A stretch of 64,000 nt of DNA from JBOGOC01 sp050747525 (GTDB taxonomy: Bacteria; Acidobacteriota; Polarisedimenticolia; JACPZX01; DASXTC01): contig JBOGOC010000110.1 in the NCBI GenBank assembly GCA_050747525.1, positions 1 through 64,000 of the forward strand. The letters are read 5' to 3'. The position numbers were made by a program, and so were the translations under genes. The notes under the pieces are model-generated. The model was not told the DNA's origin, did not search any database, and saw only the letters and a list, made by a program, of their open reading frames with translations. Positions 63,580 to 64,000 of the stretch are shown one piece after another. Every line of letters begins with the position of its first letter. Within the stretch, counting starts at the first letter, position 1.

Positions 63580-64000
63580 AAGGTCTGCGCCGACGTGCCG
63601 AAACCATCGGTCGCCGGTAGGCCGGGGCGAGTCCCCACAGCGTCACGGGAGGTCCGATCGGGCCGGCCGGCAAGGACAATCGCCACACTGTGCCTGTTCT
63701 GTGGCGGAACGCCCGCCGAACCCACCCAACTCAGGCCTAAACGTTCGCGCCCAAGCCGTTGCACTCTGATTCGGGCGCCTGCCGTCACTCGCGGGAACCA
63801 TATGTCGCCTGAGGAATTCCTGGATGGCGGACGCCGTGGTGATCAAGCTGTTCTCCCCGGCCCCTGAGCTGCGTCCTGTATCCCGGTAGTCAACCAGCGT
63901 CTGGCCGTCCCGATGGTGCGCTGAAGGTAGTCGCTTCCACGCGCGAGGCCCTCCCGGCGGAAGATCTCGTGACGGTCACAAGAATGGGATAACCGGTTGA
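63580..64000. other. Gene-free right end with degenerate block R4
   Basis: A block at about 63,685-63,769 matches R1-R3 (ACTGTGCCTGTTCTGTGGCG, CCGAACCCACCCAACTCAGG), but similarity ends at GTTGCACTCTGA and no attachment core follows. The remaining ~230 bp show no gene. Confidence 0.6.
63685..63769 (+). repeat. Conserved block R4, without attachment core
   Basis: The left two-thirds of the conserved block are present but diverged more than in R1-R3. The core expected about 50 bp further right is missing, so this element end has decayed or been rearranged. Confidence 0.7.

Overview
The window is about two-thirds G+C and looks like a Gram-negative bacterium. It has a rod-shape operon, periplasmic chaperone and FecR-type genes, and many large secreted proteins with calcium-binding and propeller repeats. 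The gene style fits Acidobacteriota or a neighbouring uncultivated lineage, but that placement is a guess. No ribosomal RNA or taxon-defining marker is present.

Region 1 (1-15,700) is core chromosome. Reading leftward on the minus strand is one compact operon: a FecR-domain membrane protein, a GAF-GGDEF diguanylate cyclase, mreB, mreC, mreD, mrdA (PBP2), rodA, an RNase E/G and a class II aldolase. Most neighbours overlap or nearly abut. A PEGA-domain gene converges on its end. Divergent from it are a PpiD-like chaperone gene and a small TPR gene with a clear sigma-70-type promoter. Next come tRNA-Ala(GGC), a tiny very basic peptide gene and a promoter-terminator unit that may be a small RNA or leader.

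Region 2 (16,305-63,770) is accessory DNA built on the 3' end of selC, the selenocysteine tRNA gene. A 26-bp core copied from the tRNA 3' end recurs at 16,379, 35,962, 38,758 and 45,955. The last three copies are each preceded by a conserved block of about 115 bp. A fourth block near 63,690 has lost its core. Remnants of a tyrosine integrase lie just right of the first and last cores. I read this as four tandem, decayed integrative elements (E1-E4) at one tRNA site.

E1 (16.4-36.0 kb) holds the integrase remnant, a beheaded Ser/Thr-kinase tail, a truncated beta-helix protein, a secreted zinc metallopeptidase, a beta-propeller protein and a 3,051-residue subtilase. E2 (36.0-38.8 kb) holds one HEAT-PQQ propeller protein. 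E3 (38.8-46.0 kb) holds an uncharacterised three-gene operon: a Toprim-like protein, a 956-residue protein with an Ala/Ser/Gly-rich segment, and an 808-residue protein with a polymorphic-toxin-like C-terminus. A broken restriction-linked metallopeptidase lies behind it. E4 (46.0-63.8 kb) holds an FG-GAP repeat protein, an exported TPR-CHAT protease, an ECF-type sigma factor, a transmembrane Ser/Thr kinase, a cohesin/dockerin-bearing subtilase, a cohesin protein and two paralogous collar-type secreted proteins.

The two most interesting points are the E3 operon and the sigma factor-kinase-CHAT-secreted protease set. A conserved box lies before three secreted-protein genes in E1 and E4, each time after a kinase gene, a kinase tail or an element junction. 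It could be the shared promoter that ties this set together.
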